Shown here: positions 52,969 to 61,170 of the stretch, one piece after another | Position numbering within the stretch: the first letter of the stretch is position 1 | How the letters are laid out: each line of letters starts with the position of its first letter | Assembly: GCF_000814325.1 (NCBI RefSeq) | Contig: NZ_JPHF01000003.1 | Coordinates: forward strand, 496,001 to 560,000 | Reading direction: 5' to 3' | DNA: 64,000 bases | From: Flavihumibacter sp. ZG627 | Lineage (GTDB): Bacteria > Bacteroidota > Bacteroidia > Chitinophagales > Chitinophagaceae | Translations under genes and position numbers: made by a program | The notes under the pieces: model-generated | Seen by the model: the letters and a program-made list of their open reading frames with translations, nothing else | The model's database searches: none | What the model was told of the DNA's origin: nothing

Positions 52969-53984
52969 GCTGTAATAGCTGTTTCAACAACTGGTAGTTG
53001 TCTTGGTGGAAATTTTTTTACATGCTCTGCAATATGCCTGATATGATCGGGTGTTGTTCCGCAACATCCGCCAACAATATTTACAAAACCTTCTTTTGCC
53101 CATTCTTCAATGAAGTGCGCAGTTTCTTCGGGTTGCTCATCATATTCTCCCATCGTATTCGGGAGGCCCGCATTGGGATAAGCAGATGTATAACAGGCTG
53201 CTTTCTGGCTTAGTTCCTCTATATGACTTCTCATATCAGCCGCGCCCAGCGCACAATTCAGCCCAATACTCAATGGACGGGCATGCATAACCGAAATATA
53301 AAATGCTTCCAGCGTTTGTCCACTCAATGTTCTTCCCGAAGCATCCGTGATAGTGCCACTGATCATGATGGGCAGCTCCTTCTTTTTCGTATCCTGGAAA
53401 TATTTTTTAATAGCATAAATAGCGGCCTTCGCATTGAGTGTATCAAAGATCGTTTCCACTAACAACAGATCCGATCCTCCTTCCACCAATCCCTTCACCT
53501 GTTCGTAATAAGCAGCCACTGCCTCATCCCAGCTTAATCCACGGAAGCCGGGATTGTTTACATCTGGTGACAAACTCAATGTTTTATTCATCGGTCCCAG
53601 TGAGCCTGCAACATAGCGGGGCTTTGAATGGTCTTTGGCATTGTAATCGTCTACGGCTCTGCGTGCAATGCGGGCCGCTTCAAAATTTATTTCATATGCC
53701 AGCGATTCCATCTGGTAATCGGCAAGGCTCACCCGCTGCGAGTTAAATGTGTTGGTCTCAATGATATCAGCACCGGCTTCCAGATATTCGCGGTGTATGC
53801 CTTCAATGATCTCTGGCTGTGTTAAACATAACAGATCATTATTGCCCTTGAGGTCAGAAGGCCAGTCGGCAAATCGTTTGCCACGGTAGTCAGCTTCTGT
53901 TAACTTATGTCGCTGTATCATGGTACCCATGGCGCCATCAATAATAAGAATGCGGCGATTCAATTCAGATCGTATATCGGTCAT
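52965..53984 (-). CDS. metH: Homocysteine S-methyltransferase part of split MetH
   Basis: A 339-residue barrel equal to the N-terminal homocysteine-binding module of Met[16 protein letters not shown] at the start, the [17 protein letters not shown] segment, and zinc-ligand cysteines in [11 protein letters not shown] and [12 protein letters not shown] used the ATG at 53984; the longer frame upstream lies in the leader. It transfers the methyl from cobalamin to homocysteine together with the downstream protein. A structured leader precedes it. Confidence 0.93.
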   Translation of the reverse strand: MTDIRSELNRRILIIDGAMGTMIQRHKLTEADYRGKRFADWPSDLKGNNDLLCLTQPEIIEGIHREYLEAGADIIETNTFNSQRVSLADYQMESLAYEINFEAARIARRAVDDYNAKDHSKPRYVAGSLGPMNKTLSLSPDVNNPGFRGLSWDEAVAAYYEQVKGLVEGGSDLLLVETIFDTLNAKAAIYAIKKYFQDTKKKELPIMISGTITDASGRTLSGQTLEAFYISVMHARPLSIGLNCALGAADMRSHIEELSQKAACYTSAYPNAGLPNTMGEYDEQPEETAHFIEEWAKEGFVNIVGGCCGTTPDHIRHIAEHVKKFPPRQLPVVETAITA

Positions 53985-54230
53985 ATTCAATTCTATTTGG
54001 TTTGAGTGTTTCAGGCAATAGTGAATTGTCAATAGATATTAGCATGGAATGCTCTTTTGACTATTGGTCATTGCCTAAGCACAAAACCTTAGTTCAACAA
54101 TACGAACTCAATAAACGCAGGGGAAACAAAACGGAAAGTTTCGGGAGCATTTATTAGTTCTGTTAACCCACCAATTAAGGCGGCGACAGGTCGAACAATA
54201 AATAAATCCACCTGTGCGGTTGCAAAGATA
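53985..54230 (-). ncRNA. Structured leader of the split metH genes (candidate riboswitch)
   Basis: On the minus strand a perfect -7 element TATCTTTG (54223-54230) would start a transcript at about 54215, after which several hairpins follow before the metH ATG: P1 ACAGGT/ACCTGT (54186-54191/54210-54215), a CCGCC/GGTGG hairpin, a long stem (54104-54118 with 54147-54160, 14 bp with one bulge, capped by GAAAC/GTTTC), and a stem with AGGCAAT/ATTGCCT, CAATAG/CTATTG and AGCAT/ATGCT (54013-54076). The AGTTC at 54091-54095 can pair with the same GAACT as the one at 54156-54160, giving alternative folds. No U-run terminator is seen, so translation control is more likely. I could not match it to a known riboswitch. 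Confidence 0.5.
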
Positions 54231-54253
54231 AGGAAAATGGGGAAGGCGAAATG

Positions 54254-54868
54254 CTAAACTCTTAACTGCTCTACTGGCATCCGGTGCTGAAGGCTCCTCG
54301 CCAGCGTCATCTCATCCGCATACTCAAGCTCACCCCCAAAAGAAATTCCACGCGCTATGGTGGTAAAACGGATAGGAGAGGGCAACAGCTTTTTCTGGAT
54401 ATAGTAAATAGTTGTATCCCCCTGTATATTGGGGTTAAGGGCGAAAATGATCTCGTTGATATCACCCGAGCGCGCCCGCTCCAGTAGGGGTTCAATATTC
54501 AATTGGTCCGGACCAATACCATCCAGTGGCGATATCACACCTCCCAGCACATGGTAGGTTCCACTGAACTGCTGGGTGCTCTCAATGGCTATAACATCCC
54601 GGATGCTTTCCACAACACATATCAGGTCCTGCTTTCTCATGGGGTTCGAACAGGTACTACAGAGGAGGGTATCCGAGATATTAAAGCAGCGCTGGCAGAA
54701 ATGGATCTCTTCCCGCATACGAACAATGGCCTCGCCAAAAGCTCTGACCTTATCAGTATTCTGCTTTAGCAGGTGCAACGCAAGTCGCAATGCAGTCTTC
54801 TTTCCGATACCCGGTAGTTTACTGAATTCACTGACCGCATTTTCCAATAAGGCAGAGGGGAGTTGCAT
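54254..54868 (-). CDS. recR: Recombination protein RecR
   Basis: A 204-residue RecR. Helix-hairpin-helix LPGIGKKTALRLALHLL near residue 18, a four-cysteine zinc finger (CQRCFNISDTLLCSTC, about residues 57-72), and a Toprim domain (ICVVESIRDVIAIE, then FALNPNIQGDTT) are all in place. RecR works with RecO and RecF in gap repair. It is separated from the metH genes by the leader region. Confidence 0.95.
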   Translation of the reverse strand: MQLPSALLENAVSEFSKLPGIGKKTALRLALHLLKQNTDKVRAFGEAIVRMREEIHFCQRCFNISDTLLCSTCSNPMRKQDLICVVESIRDVIAIESTQQFSGTYHVLGGVISPLDGIGPDQLNIEPLLERARSGDINEIIFALNPNIQGDTTIYYIQKKLLPSPIRFTTIARGISFGGELEYADEMTLARSLQHRMPVEQLRV

Positions 54869-54895
54869 CCTGCAAAGATATAAAGTATTGAGCCT

Positions 54896-56326
54896 TTAGA
54901 GGGAGATGTCGATCTCATTGTCCCAGTTGGCCTTGATATTAACCTTCTTCCCGATTGCCTGAACCCGCTCAGGCTGCCGGCGTTCACCATAGAAAACGCC
55001 ATGATCCCAAACCCCGTTGCCATTGGTATCATATAATACCCTGAGCTCAAATTCGGCTGGACGGAATCTTTGAATTACCAGGTCCCTGCCCCTGATCCGG
55101 TAACTGAACAACACATTATTATTTTGAACCAGCTGCAATACCGGATTCCTTGCAGTGTCAACATTCGCGATCCTGAATTTTATACTGCCATAATCCGTTT
55201 CCTTCATGGTCTTGAAACGGAGTGTGTCATTACGCAGGATGCTTTTACCCAAACTGTCTTCTGCCATTCCTTTTTCCGAGATCAGCACAAACTCCTGTTC
55301 CAGCGGCCAGTTATAGGAAAGTGTAAAGATCCTGTTGGTTGTATCCCGCGCTAACGTATATCCTTCAATTGGCTTGAATTGCGCATCTGCCAGTATCAGC
55401 TTTGTGCTGTCAAATGCTTTAAGGGGATCGGGAAAAGTAATGGTTAACGGTTTCAGCAGATCCTGCTGTCCGTTTTCAAGACTGGTTCCGAATCGAAGTC
55501 GCTTGTCTTGTTCTGCTTCCTTTTCTTCCCTCCTGCTGGTGGGGGCCTTAGGGGCCGCTTTAACTGGTTTTACCGGCTCGGGCTCAGAATAGGCTAAAAG
55601 CTCAACAGGCGCAGTTTCCCCGCTGATAACCAATGGACTATCGGCAAAAGCAAAGAGCTGGCCGGGCGACATATACCGCCTGCTTCCGCCCTCATCCTTC
55701 AATGCATACAGCGCATAAGTTCCGGGGGCAAGGTTCCGGAACAGAAACCGGCCCGAACTGTCAACAGTTGTATAATACCGCGGACGTTCATTGGTTACAG
55801 CAGAGTCCTCTAAGTTTTTATGCAGCATCACGATCATGGTACTATCCGTCTTACCCGTTTCGGCAAGGGTAACTACTCCCCCTAATTCCAGCGAATCGAG
55901 GTATGGCCCGGTAGAGAAAGCATACCGAAAACCAGTAAGGGGATTGCTTTCATTGATGTCCTGAATACTCTTTCCAAAATCCAGCACATAAGTAGTGTTG
56001 GGGTCAAGGGTGTCTTTGATGCGGATCGTGATGGTGCGGAGCCGCGAAGTCACAACAGGAAACACCTTGGGGGTGGGACTAACAACCAGATTTTTTTGCA
56101 AATCTCCCAGTTGAACATATTCATTGAACACCAGTTCAATCCGGTCGCCCCTGAAGTTCAATGTTGAGTCTGCCGGCTTTATAGAAACCGGGATGGGTGG
56201 GATTGTATCACGTGGACCACCGGTTGGCGGAATCACATTGGCGCAACTCTCAAACAATACCAGCATAGTGATAAAAACAATTACCAAAAAAGTTGCGTAT
56301 GAAAAAACAGGGCGGAATGGCCTCAT
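54896..56326 (-). CDS. Ig-like-domain lipoprotein (BIg_5 type)
   Basis: A 476-residue lipoprotein: long hydrophobic N-terminus to Cys28 (FESCAN), then an Ig-like domain (PPTGGPRDTIPPIPVSIKPADST ... ELVFNEYVQLGDLQ) and further beta domains, with a low-complexity linker rich in Pro, Lys and Ala (about residues 255-275). The middle part shows a prealbumin-like segment (GRFLFRNLAPGTYALYALKD). It is a common Bacteroidota outer-membrane or periplasmic protein; no function is known. It is divergent from the SRPBCC gene. Confidence 0.8.
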   Translation of the reverse strand: MRPFRPVFSYATFLVIVFITMLVLFESCANVIPPTGGPRDTIPPIPVSIKPADSTLNFRGDRIELVFNEYVQLGDLQKNLVVSPTPKVFPVVTSRLRTITIRIKDTLDPNTTYVLDFGKSIQDINESNPLTGFRYAFSTGPYLDSLELGGVVTLAETGKTDSTMIVMLHKNLEDSAVTNERPRYYTTVDSSGRFLFRNLAPGTYALYALKDEGGSRRYMSPGQLFAFADSPLVISGETAPVELLAYSEPEPVKPVKAAPKAPTSRREEKEAEQDKRLRFGTSLENGQQDLLKPLTITFPDPLKAFDSTKLILADAQFKPIEGYTLARDTTNRIFTLSYNWPLEQEFVLISEKGMAEDSLGKSILRNDTLRFKTMKETDYGSIKFRIANVDTARNPVLQLVQNNNVLFSYRIRGRDLVIQRFRPAEFELRVLYDTNGNGVWDHGVFYGERRQPERVQAIGKKVNIKANWDNEIDISL

Positions 56327-56423
56327 TGATGGCTTCTTTTAAAGATGCAAACTTAGCCGCTTTCCTTCGCTTCTCCCTGAACCTTTTTCATAAGAAATGG
56401 TTGTTATTACTCAAATATTTTAG

Positions 56424-56891
56424 ATGGCAGTCCATTCTCTCCGAACAGAACAGCGTTTACCCGTGGATATAAAGCAGGCATGGGATTTCTTTTCCAGTCC
56501 CGCCAACCTTTCCGTCATCACCCCCTCAAAAATGGATTTCAGGATTATCTCAAAACATCATGGGAATAAGATGTACCCGGGACAACTCATCGAATATACC
56601 GTGAAGCCGGTTCTCGGTGTACCGCTTTACTGGATGACAGAAATCACGCATGTGGAACCCCAGCGCTTTTTTGTGGATGAGCAGCGCTATGGACCTTACA
56701 GCCTCTGGCATCATCAGCATCATTTCCGTGAAATTGATGGCGGCGTTGAAATGACCGACATCGTGCATTATAAAATTCCGTTGGGATGGCTTGGAGATAT
56801 TGCCAATACCATTTTCGTCAAAAAACAATTAGCTGAAATCTTCGACTATCGCTTCAAAAAAGTAGAAGAGCTCTTCGGAACCCTGCACTAA
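56424..56891 (+). CDS. SRPBCC-family ligand-binding protein
   Basis: A 155-residue START/Bet v1-like protein. Typical elements are the N-terminal strand with LPVDIKQAWDFFSSPANLSVITP, the YGPYSLWHHQHHFREIDGGVEMTD segment and the C-terminal long helix (IFVKKQLAEIFDYRFKKVEELFG). Members bind hydrophobic ligands; some are listed as cell division inhibitor relatives, but the role is not known. It is convergent with the TPR-like gene across an 8-bp tandem repeat. Confidence 0.85.
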   Translation: MAVHSLRTEQRLPVDIKQAWDFFSSPANLSVITPSKMDFRIISKHHGNKMYPGQLIEYTVKPVLGVPLYWMTEITHVEPQRFFVDEQRYGPYSLWHHQHHFREIDGGVEMTDIVHYKIPLGWLGDIANTIFVKKQLAEIFDYRFKKVEELFGTLH

Positions 56892-56902
56892 CAGTCTCTC
56901 TC

Positions 56903-56933
56903 CATCCCTCCATCCCTCTATCCCTCTATCCCG
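56903..56933. repeat. 8-bp tandem repeat at a convergent junction
   Basis: The unit CATCCCTC / TATCCCTC is present about three and a half times between the SRPBCC gene and the TPR-like gene, with the last units running into the latter's stop codon. It resembles the ATCTCTCC repeat at 46743-46766. Confidence 0.65.
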
Positions 56934-57576
56934 GAATCCTCGCTATATACTTCTCTATCTGCTGGATCTGCTCTACGATCTGCGGCGTTTTAGGCTTCAG
57001 GGCCTTTGCTTTGCGGAAGAAATCTTTGGCAGAGCGAAACTCGCGGCGGGTCATCATGATTGAACACATCTGGAGGTAGGCGGCAGCTTCATTTTCCTTA
57101 TCGGGAAGGCCTTTGCGAAGGGCAGAACGGATATAGTTCTCCGCACCCTTGATATCACTTCTCTGCATCGCGATCATTCCCATCTGCAGCAGGCTGGCAC
57201 CTTCAGCTTCTTTCATCGGCATGCCGAGATCGAGGCCCTTTTTCATCATTTTCTCCGCACCGTCAAAGTCCTGCTTCATCATAGCGATATTGCCCTTCAG
57301 CGTGTAATAAACAGAACGGATTGGCTTATAAAGAAGCTGCGGATATTTAATGGACGATAAAACCTTTTCAGCACCTTCCATGTCCCCCGATTCCATATAC
57401 TCCTGGATAAGGCGCATGGGGCCAAAAAAGAAATGGCCGAAGATCAGTACAACCCCAATCAGGTACGGGAGGAATGCAGGCCAGAAACCTGCATAAATAT
57501 TCGTGATTATAGCAATGATTAGAAATAAGGCCGCCAGTTGAAGCCTGTATTTGATAACAATAGTGTAAAACTTCAT
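56926..57576 (-). CDS. TPR-like membrane protein
   Basis: A 216-residue protein with two hydrophobic N-terminal segments (about residues 12-29 and 32-51), followed by helical repeats of tetratricopeptide type (AEKVLSSIKYPQLLYKPI, ...GNIAMMKQDFDGAEKMMKKGLDLG, IQRSDIKGAENYIRSALRKGLP and FRSAKDFFRKAKALKPK). Such proteins usually mediate protein contacts at the membrane. The partner is not known. Confidence 0.75.
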   Translation of the reverse strand: MKFYTIVIKYRLQLAALFLIIAIITNIYAGFWPAFLPYLIGVVLIFGHFFFGPMRLIQEYMESGDMEGAEKVLSSIKYPQLLYKPIRSVYYTLKGNIAMMKQDFDGAEKMMKKGLDLGMPMKEAEGASLLQMGMIAMQRSDIKGAENYIRSALRKGLPDKENEAAAYLQMCSIMMTRREFRSAKDFFRKAKALKPKTPQIVEQIQQIEKYIARIPG

Positions 57577-57617
57577 AGTTGTGAAATGGACCGCAAAGAT
57601 AGGGAACTGGGGGTGGT

Positions 57618-58082
57618 TTAAAAATCATCATTGGCTTCAATCCAGTAGCCGTCGGGATCCTGGAACCAGATCTGCCTTATTCCATCAACCCTGATGTTCA
57701 CCTTTCCCTTTGTGCCCGCCCAATCTTCAAAAGAGATATTATGTTTTTTCAGGGTTGATATGAGTGCATCCAGGTCACCTGAACTAAAGCATAAATGGGT
57801 ATTTTTAGTAGGAACCGGATCATTTGGTTTGCGACCCTGGATTAAATGAAGATGGGCCTTATCGCCGATGGAAAACCAGGTATGCAGGCCATCATGAAAA
57901 GGTTCGGGGATGGTATCAAGGCCGATTACATCATCATAAAAAGGCGCGCTCACTTTCAGGTCAGTAACTGACAGTGCCATATGATTGATGCGGGCCTTAG
58001 CCTTTGCTGGCTGTGCATTACTATCGGTGCTCATAATCAAGGCAGTAAAAATTAATGCGATAGGTATGATGAAATATTTCAT
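57618..58082 (-). CDS. VOC-family (glyoxalase-like) secreted protein
   Basis: A 154-residue protein with a signal peptide (about residues 1-23, ending SNAQP) and one vicinal-oxygen-chelate domain: RINHMALSVTDLKVSAPFYDDVIGLD at the start, HLCFSSGDLDALISTLKKHNISFE in the middle, and the metal-ligand-rich IRQIWFQDPDGYWIEANDD at the end. His34 (approx.), His in HLHLIQG and Glu near the end would bind metal. Its substrate is unknown. Confidence 0.8.
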   Translation of the reverse strand: MKYFIIPIALIFTALIMSTDSNAQPAKAKARINHMALSVTDLKVSAPFYDDVIGLDTIPEPFHDGLHTWFSIGDKAHLHLIQGRKPNDPVPTKNTHLCFSSGDLDALISTLKKHNISFEDWAGTKGKVNIRVDGIRQIWFQDPDGYWIEANDDF

Positions 58083-58148
58083 GCGAAAACTCTCCAGCTG
58101 TTAAGCTAGCGATTTTTCTGAATAGGAGCGATGTAATGTCAAAACCTG

Positions 58149-58156
58149 TATTTTTG
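58149..58156 (+). promoter_or_regulatory. tRNA-Arg -7 promoter element
   Basis: TATTTTTG matches TAnnTTTG, 24 bp before the mature tRNA start. Confidence 0.45.
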
Positions 58157-58180
58157 CTGCCCCGGAATTCAGATTCCGAT

Positions 58181-58252
58181 GGTCCCGTAGTTCAATGGAT
58201 AGAATAGAAGTTTCCTAAACTTTAGATACAGGTTCGATTCCTGTCGGGACTA
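58181..58252 (+). tRNA. tRNA-Arg (anticodon CCT)
   Basis: A 72-nt cloverleaf: acceptor stem GGTCCCG with CGGGACT, discriminator A, D-arm GTTC...GAAT, anticodon stem GAAGT / ACTTT with loop TTCCTAA and anticodon CCT (reads AGG, Arg), and T-arm CAGG-TTCGATT-CCTG. The CCA end is not encoded. A GC-rich hairpin follows 6 bp downstream. Confidence 0.93.
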
Positions 58253-58257
58253 CTCCG

Positions 58258-58337
58258 CCCGCCGAAGCTTCAGCGAAGGCGGGCCTTCCTCCACCTTCAG
58301 CCTACACGGGCTATGCCCCTCCTTCAGCACATGAAGG
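58258..58337. repeat. GC-rich hairpin cluster after tRNA-Arg
   Basis: CCCGCC (58258-58263) pairs with GGCGGG (58278-58283) around GAAGCTTCAGCGAA, and further on CCTTC (58321-58325) pairs with GAAGG (58333-58337). The word CTTCAGC recurs three times in between. This may end tRNA transcription or be an interspersed palindromic repeat. The rest of the roughly 320-bp gap before the flavin monooxygenase gene shows only a weak inverted repeat near 58372-58399. Confidence 0.5.
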
Positions 58338-58404
58338 CCTCAACCATTTAAGATGTAAAAGGTAAGATTTTAGTCCCTTGATCAATTAACCTTTCAGGGG
58401 ATTT

Positions 58405-59436
58405 TTAATTCATCGCTTTCCTTATCACCGGAACTACTTTTGTCCCAAACAGTTCTATTGATTTCATCACCTTATTATGCGGCACATTGCCAACACTTGC
58501 CTGGGCGAGGAATCTTGTATTACCGAACAATTCATGTTCATATAAAATTTTATCTATAACCTGCTGAACGCTGCCCACCATCAACGCTGCTTTGGGTGTT
58601 CGGAGCGCTTCATATTGGTCGCGGGTCAGCGGCGACCAACCCCTGTCTTTACCAACCCTGTTCATCATTTTTGCATAGTAAGGATAAAATTCATCTGCTG
58701 CCTTTTGTGAATCTTCTCCAATATACACATGGTTGTTGATGCCCAGCTGCATACTGCCAGCATCCTTACCCACTCTCTTTAATGTCTCCTTATAAAGATT
58801 TACAAACGAAGCAAATTGATGTGGCATCCCTCCAATGATGGCCAGCATAAGTGGTAAGCCAAGTGTTGCCGCTCGCACAGCAGATGATGGGGTACCTCCT
58901 GCCGCAAGCCACACAGGTATGGATGATTGAAACGGACGCGGATAAACGCCTCGGTTTTTTATAGATGGGCGATGTTTTCCTTCCCAGGAAATAACCTCGC
59001 TTTTATTTAGTGCTAATAACAGATCTAATTTCTCCGTAAACAATTCATCATAATCCTCAAGGTCATTGCCAAATAATGGAAATGATTCAATGAATGAACC
59101 ACGGCCTGCCATTATCTCGGCCCTCCCTCCAGACAATAGATCCACTGTTGCAAATTGCTGGTAAACACGAACAGGATCGTCGGAACTTAATACTGTAACC
59201 GCACTGGCAAGCCTGATATTTTTAGTTATTGCCGCCGCTGCACCAAGTATAACAGCGGGTGATGATACAGCATAATCAGACCGGTGGTGTTCACCTACTC
59301 CAAATACATCCAGGCCGAGCTGGTCAGCCAACTGTATTTCTTCCAAAAGATCTTTTACACGCTGCTCTCCATTGATTCCTTTTCCCGGTAAACTTTCCGG
59401 CTCCATATCTGCGAAAGTGATTAAACCTAATTCCAT
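58405..59436 (-). CDS. LLM-class flavin-dependent monooxygenase
   Basis: A 343-residue luciferase-like monooxygenase. Landmarks are MELGLITFADMEPES at the start, LGLDVFGVGEHHRSDYAVSSPAVILGAAAA (about residues 39-68), ASAVTVLSSDDPVRVYQQFATVDLLSGGRAEIM (about 78-110) and the GTPSSAVRAATLGLPLMLAIIG segment. It uses FMNH2 or F420H2 to oxidise an unknown substrate. A perfect -7 element (TAGCTTTG, 59481-59488 on the minus strand) precedes it, and the gene is divergent from a Crp/Fnr regulator. Confidence 0.88.
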   Translation of the reverse strand: MELGLITFADMEPESLPGKGINGEQRVKDLLEEIQLADQLGLDVFGVGEHHRSDYAVSSPAVILGAAAAITKNIRLASAVTVLSSDDPVRVYQQFATVDLLSGGRAEIMAGRGSFIESFPLFGNDLEDYDELFTEKLDLLLALNKSEVISWEGKHRPSIKNRGVYPRPFQSSIPVWLAAGGTPSSAVRAATLGLPLMLAIIGGMPHQFASFVNLYKETLKRVGKDAGSMQLGINNHVYIGEDSQKAADEFYPYYAKMMNRVGKDRGWSPLTRDQYEALRTPKAALMVGSVQQVIDKILYEHELFGNTRFLAQASVGNVPHNKVMKSIELFGTKVVPVIRKAMN

Positions 59437-59531
59437 TCTCTAATTATTTAATTCCTAGTGCTGTGATGTTATTTCTTACACAAAGCTACTAATTGCTTAA
59501 AGCACACCCATTGATTTACGGTAAGAAATGG

Positions 59532-59549
59532 CATTGATAAATATCAATG
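59532..59549. promoter_or_regulatory. FNR-like box between the monooxygenase and Crp/Fnr genes
   Basis: CATTGATAAATATCAATG contains a perfect TTGAT-N4-ATCAA palindrome, the FNR/CRP consensus half-site layout. It lies 31 bp before the GTG start of the Crp/Fnr gene, at the place of its -33 element (its -7 TAAATTTG is at 59561-59568), and its centre is 59.5 bp from the end of the monooxygenase -7 element on the other strand. The neighbouring regulator is the likely binder. Confidence 0.65.
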
Positions 59550-59581
59550 AAATATCGCCATAAATTTGCATCTTAGATATT

Positions 59582-60202
59582 GTGAAAAATTCCTCCTCAG
59601 ATAGTTCCATTGAACCACTGCTTACTTATTTTGATGCACTTATTCCATTAAGTACAGAAGAGAAGGAATACGTTATTGAAAAATTTCACTCCCGCCTCTT
59701 TCGCAAACGTCAATACCTTCTCCAGGAAGGAGATATATGCATGCAACTTTATTTTGTTGTGAGGGGATGTTTGAGAATGTATAAAATTGATGAGAAAGGC
59801 AACACCCATATCATTCAATTTGCTGCCGAAAATTACTGGATCAATGACCTGGGTAGTTACCATGGTCTAAAACCCTCGGCCTTAAATATCGACGCCCTCG
59901 AAGATACCGTTGTGCTTCAAATTAGCAGAGACGACCTCATCGCACTCTATATGCAAGCCCCTAAATTTGACCGCATCTTCAGGGTGCTTCTTGAAAAAAG
60001 CTTTATTCGCTTACAGGAACGTTTGCTTCAGAATATCAGCTCCACCGCCGATGAGCGATACCAATCCTTCCTTGAAATCTATCCTCACTTAATGAACCGC
60101 CTCTCACAGGTTCAGATAGCCGCTTATTTAGGGATAACACCTGAATTTTTAAGCCGCCTGCGAAACAAACGCAGCAAAGCTTCCAATTCTGCTAATTCTT
60201 AA
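59582..60202 (+). CDS. Crp/Fnr-family transcriptional regulator
   Basis: A 206-residue regulator with an N-terminal cyclic-nucleotide-binding-like barrel (RLFRKRQYLLQEGDICMQLYFVVRGCLRMYK, about residues 36-66) and a C-terminal winged helix with IAAYLGITPEFLSRLRNKRS. It has no clear Fe-S cysteine cluster, so it is probably not an oxygen sensor like FNR itself. The start is a GTG; an FNR-like palindrome lies just upstream. Likely target is the divergent monooxygenase and itself. Confidence 0.85.
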   Translation: MKNSSSDSSIEPLLTYFDALIPLSTEEKEYVIEKFHSRLFRKRQYLLQEGDICMQLYFVVRGCLRMYKIDEKGNTHIIQFAAENYWINDLGSYHGLKPSALNIDALEDTVVLQISRDDLIALYMQAPKFDRIFRVLLEKSFIRLQERLLQNISSTADERYQSFLEIYPHLMNRLSQVQIAAYLGITPEFLSRLRNKRSKASNSANS

Positions 60203-60287
60203 ACCAGATCAAGACCATTTCTTAAACAAAGTCCCTGGCGCAAACTGCCCCAATTATATTCGGATGGATATTGGAACCCTTACAAAA

Positions 60288-60318
60288 ATAGGGACCAGAT
60301 AGGGACCAGATAGGGACC
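60288..60318. repeat. 11-bp tandem repeat, three copies
   Basis: ATAGGGACCAG is present twice in full and a third time without the last two bases, in the gap between the Crp/Fnr gene and the convergent SDR gene. Confidence 0.7.
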
Positions 60319-60357
60319 CCGAGCAAGGTTGGAGTAATGATGCGGGAACGATCTTCC

Positions 60358-61149
60358 TTACACATTCCCATAAATATTGCTCTGACCGCCGTCTATGGCA
60401 ATGGTCTGGCCGTTTACATAGGAAGCATCATCACTTAAAAGAAAAGCAACCACTTTTGCTACCTCTTCCGGCAACCCTAATCGCTTGGTCGGATTCGCCT
60501 TTGCATACTCCGCCTCAGCTCCCTTAGGATCAGCCGGATTTACCTGCCTGAATGCTTCCGCAACCATCGGCGTAAGTATTGCTCCAGGAGCTATGGCATT
60601 GGAAATGATTCCATCCCTTCCATATTCCAGTGCCGCATTTTTTGTCATACCCGAAACAGCATGCTTGCTGGCAACATAAGGCATTTGATTAAGAACCCCA
60701 CGTATGCCTCCTACAGAAGCGACGTTTACAATCCGGCCATACTGCTGCTTTTGCATAACGGGGATTATATAACGTAATGCATAATATACTCCCATCAGGT
60801 TTATATCTATCACCTTTTTGAATATATTGATATCATATTCCGTAATGGCAGCCTGCCTGCCCTCAATGCCCGCATTATTGTATAGGCCATCAATTCGACC
60901 AAATTCCTTCACTGTTGTATCTACATAATTTTTTACCGCTTCCTCACTTGATACATCCGCTACCACAGTAATGATCTTTACAGCAGGAAATTCCTTGCTG
61001 ATTTCATCCTTCGCCTCATCCAATACTTTCGAATTGTAATCCACTAAGCTTAGCGATGCTCCTCTGGAGGCAAGCTCTTTTGCTGCTGCTAATCCAAGTC
61101 CCATCGCGGCACCTGTAATTATGATTACTTTGTTTTCAAATGATTTCAT
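60358..61149 (-). CDS. SDR-family oxidoreductase
   Basis: A 263-residue short-chain dehydrogenase: TGAAMGLG (about residues 12-19), NNAGIEG, the catalytic Ser in VASVGGIRG, YVASKHA (Tyr, Lys) and the C-terminal GQTIAIDGGQ. Substrate unknown. It is the last gene of the five-gene operon with the dioxygenase, DoxX, YceI and F420-dependent-reductase-like genes, and starts 21 bp after the dioxygenase stop. Confidence 0.9.
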   Translation of the reverse strand: MKSFENKVIIITGAAMGLGLAAAKELASRGASLSLVDYNSKVLDEAKDEISKEFPAVKIITVVADVSSEEAVKNYVDTTVKEFGRIDGLYNNAGIEGRQAAITEYDINIFKKVIDINLMGVYYALRYIIPVMQKQQYGRIVNVASVGGIRGVLNQMPYVASKHAVSGMTKNAALEYGRDGIISNAIAPGAILTPMVAEAFRQVNPADPKGAEAEYAKANPTKRLGLPEEVAKVVAFLLSDDASYVNGQTIAIDGGQSNIYGNV

Positions 61150-61170
61150 ATCATTTATTTTGAAGGTTAT

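Noticed and set aside
53985-54253. Possible cobalamin or SAM riboswitch before metH
   Set aside because: The expected gene is there but I do not find the cobalamin core words (such as the GCCACTG box) or SAM-I/SAM-II core sequences, so I list only an unassigned structured leader.
58258-58337. Insertion sequence or integration site by the tRNA
   Set aside because: There is no integrase, no duplicated tRNA 3' end and no coding sequence in the stretch; only hairpins.
59582-60202. Oxygen-sensing FNR
   Set aside because: The FNR-like DNA box is present, but the protein lacks the N-terminal cysteine cluster for a 4Fe-4S centre.
60288-60318. CRISPR-like or iteron repeat
   Set aside because: Three contiguous 11-bp copies without spacers and without cas or replication genes nearby; a simple tandem repeat.
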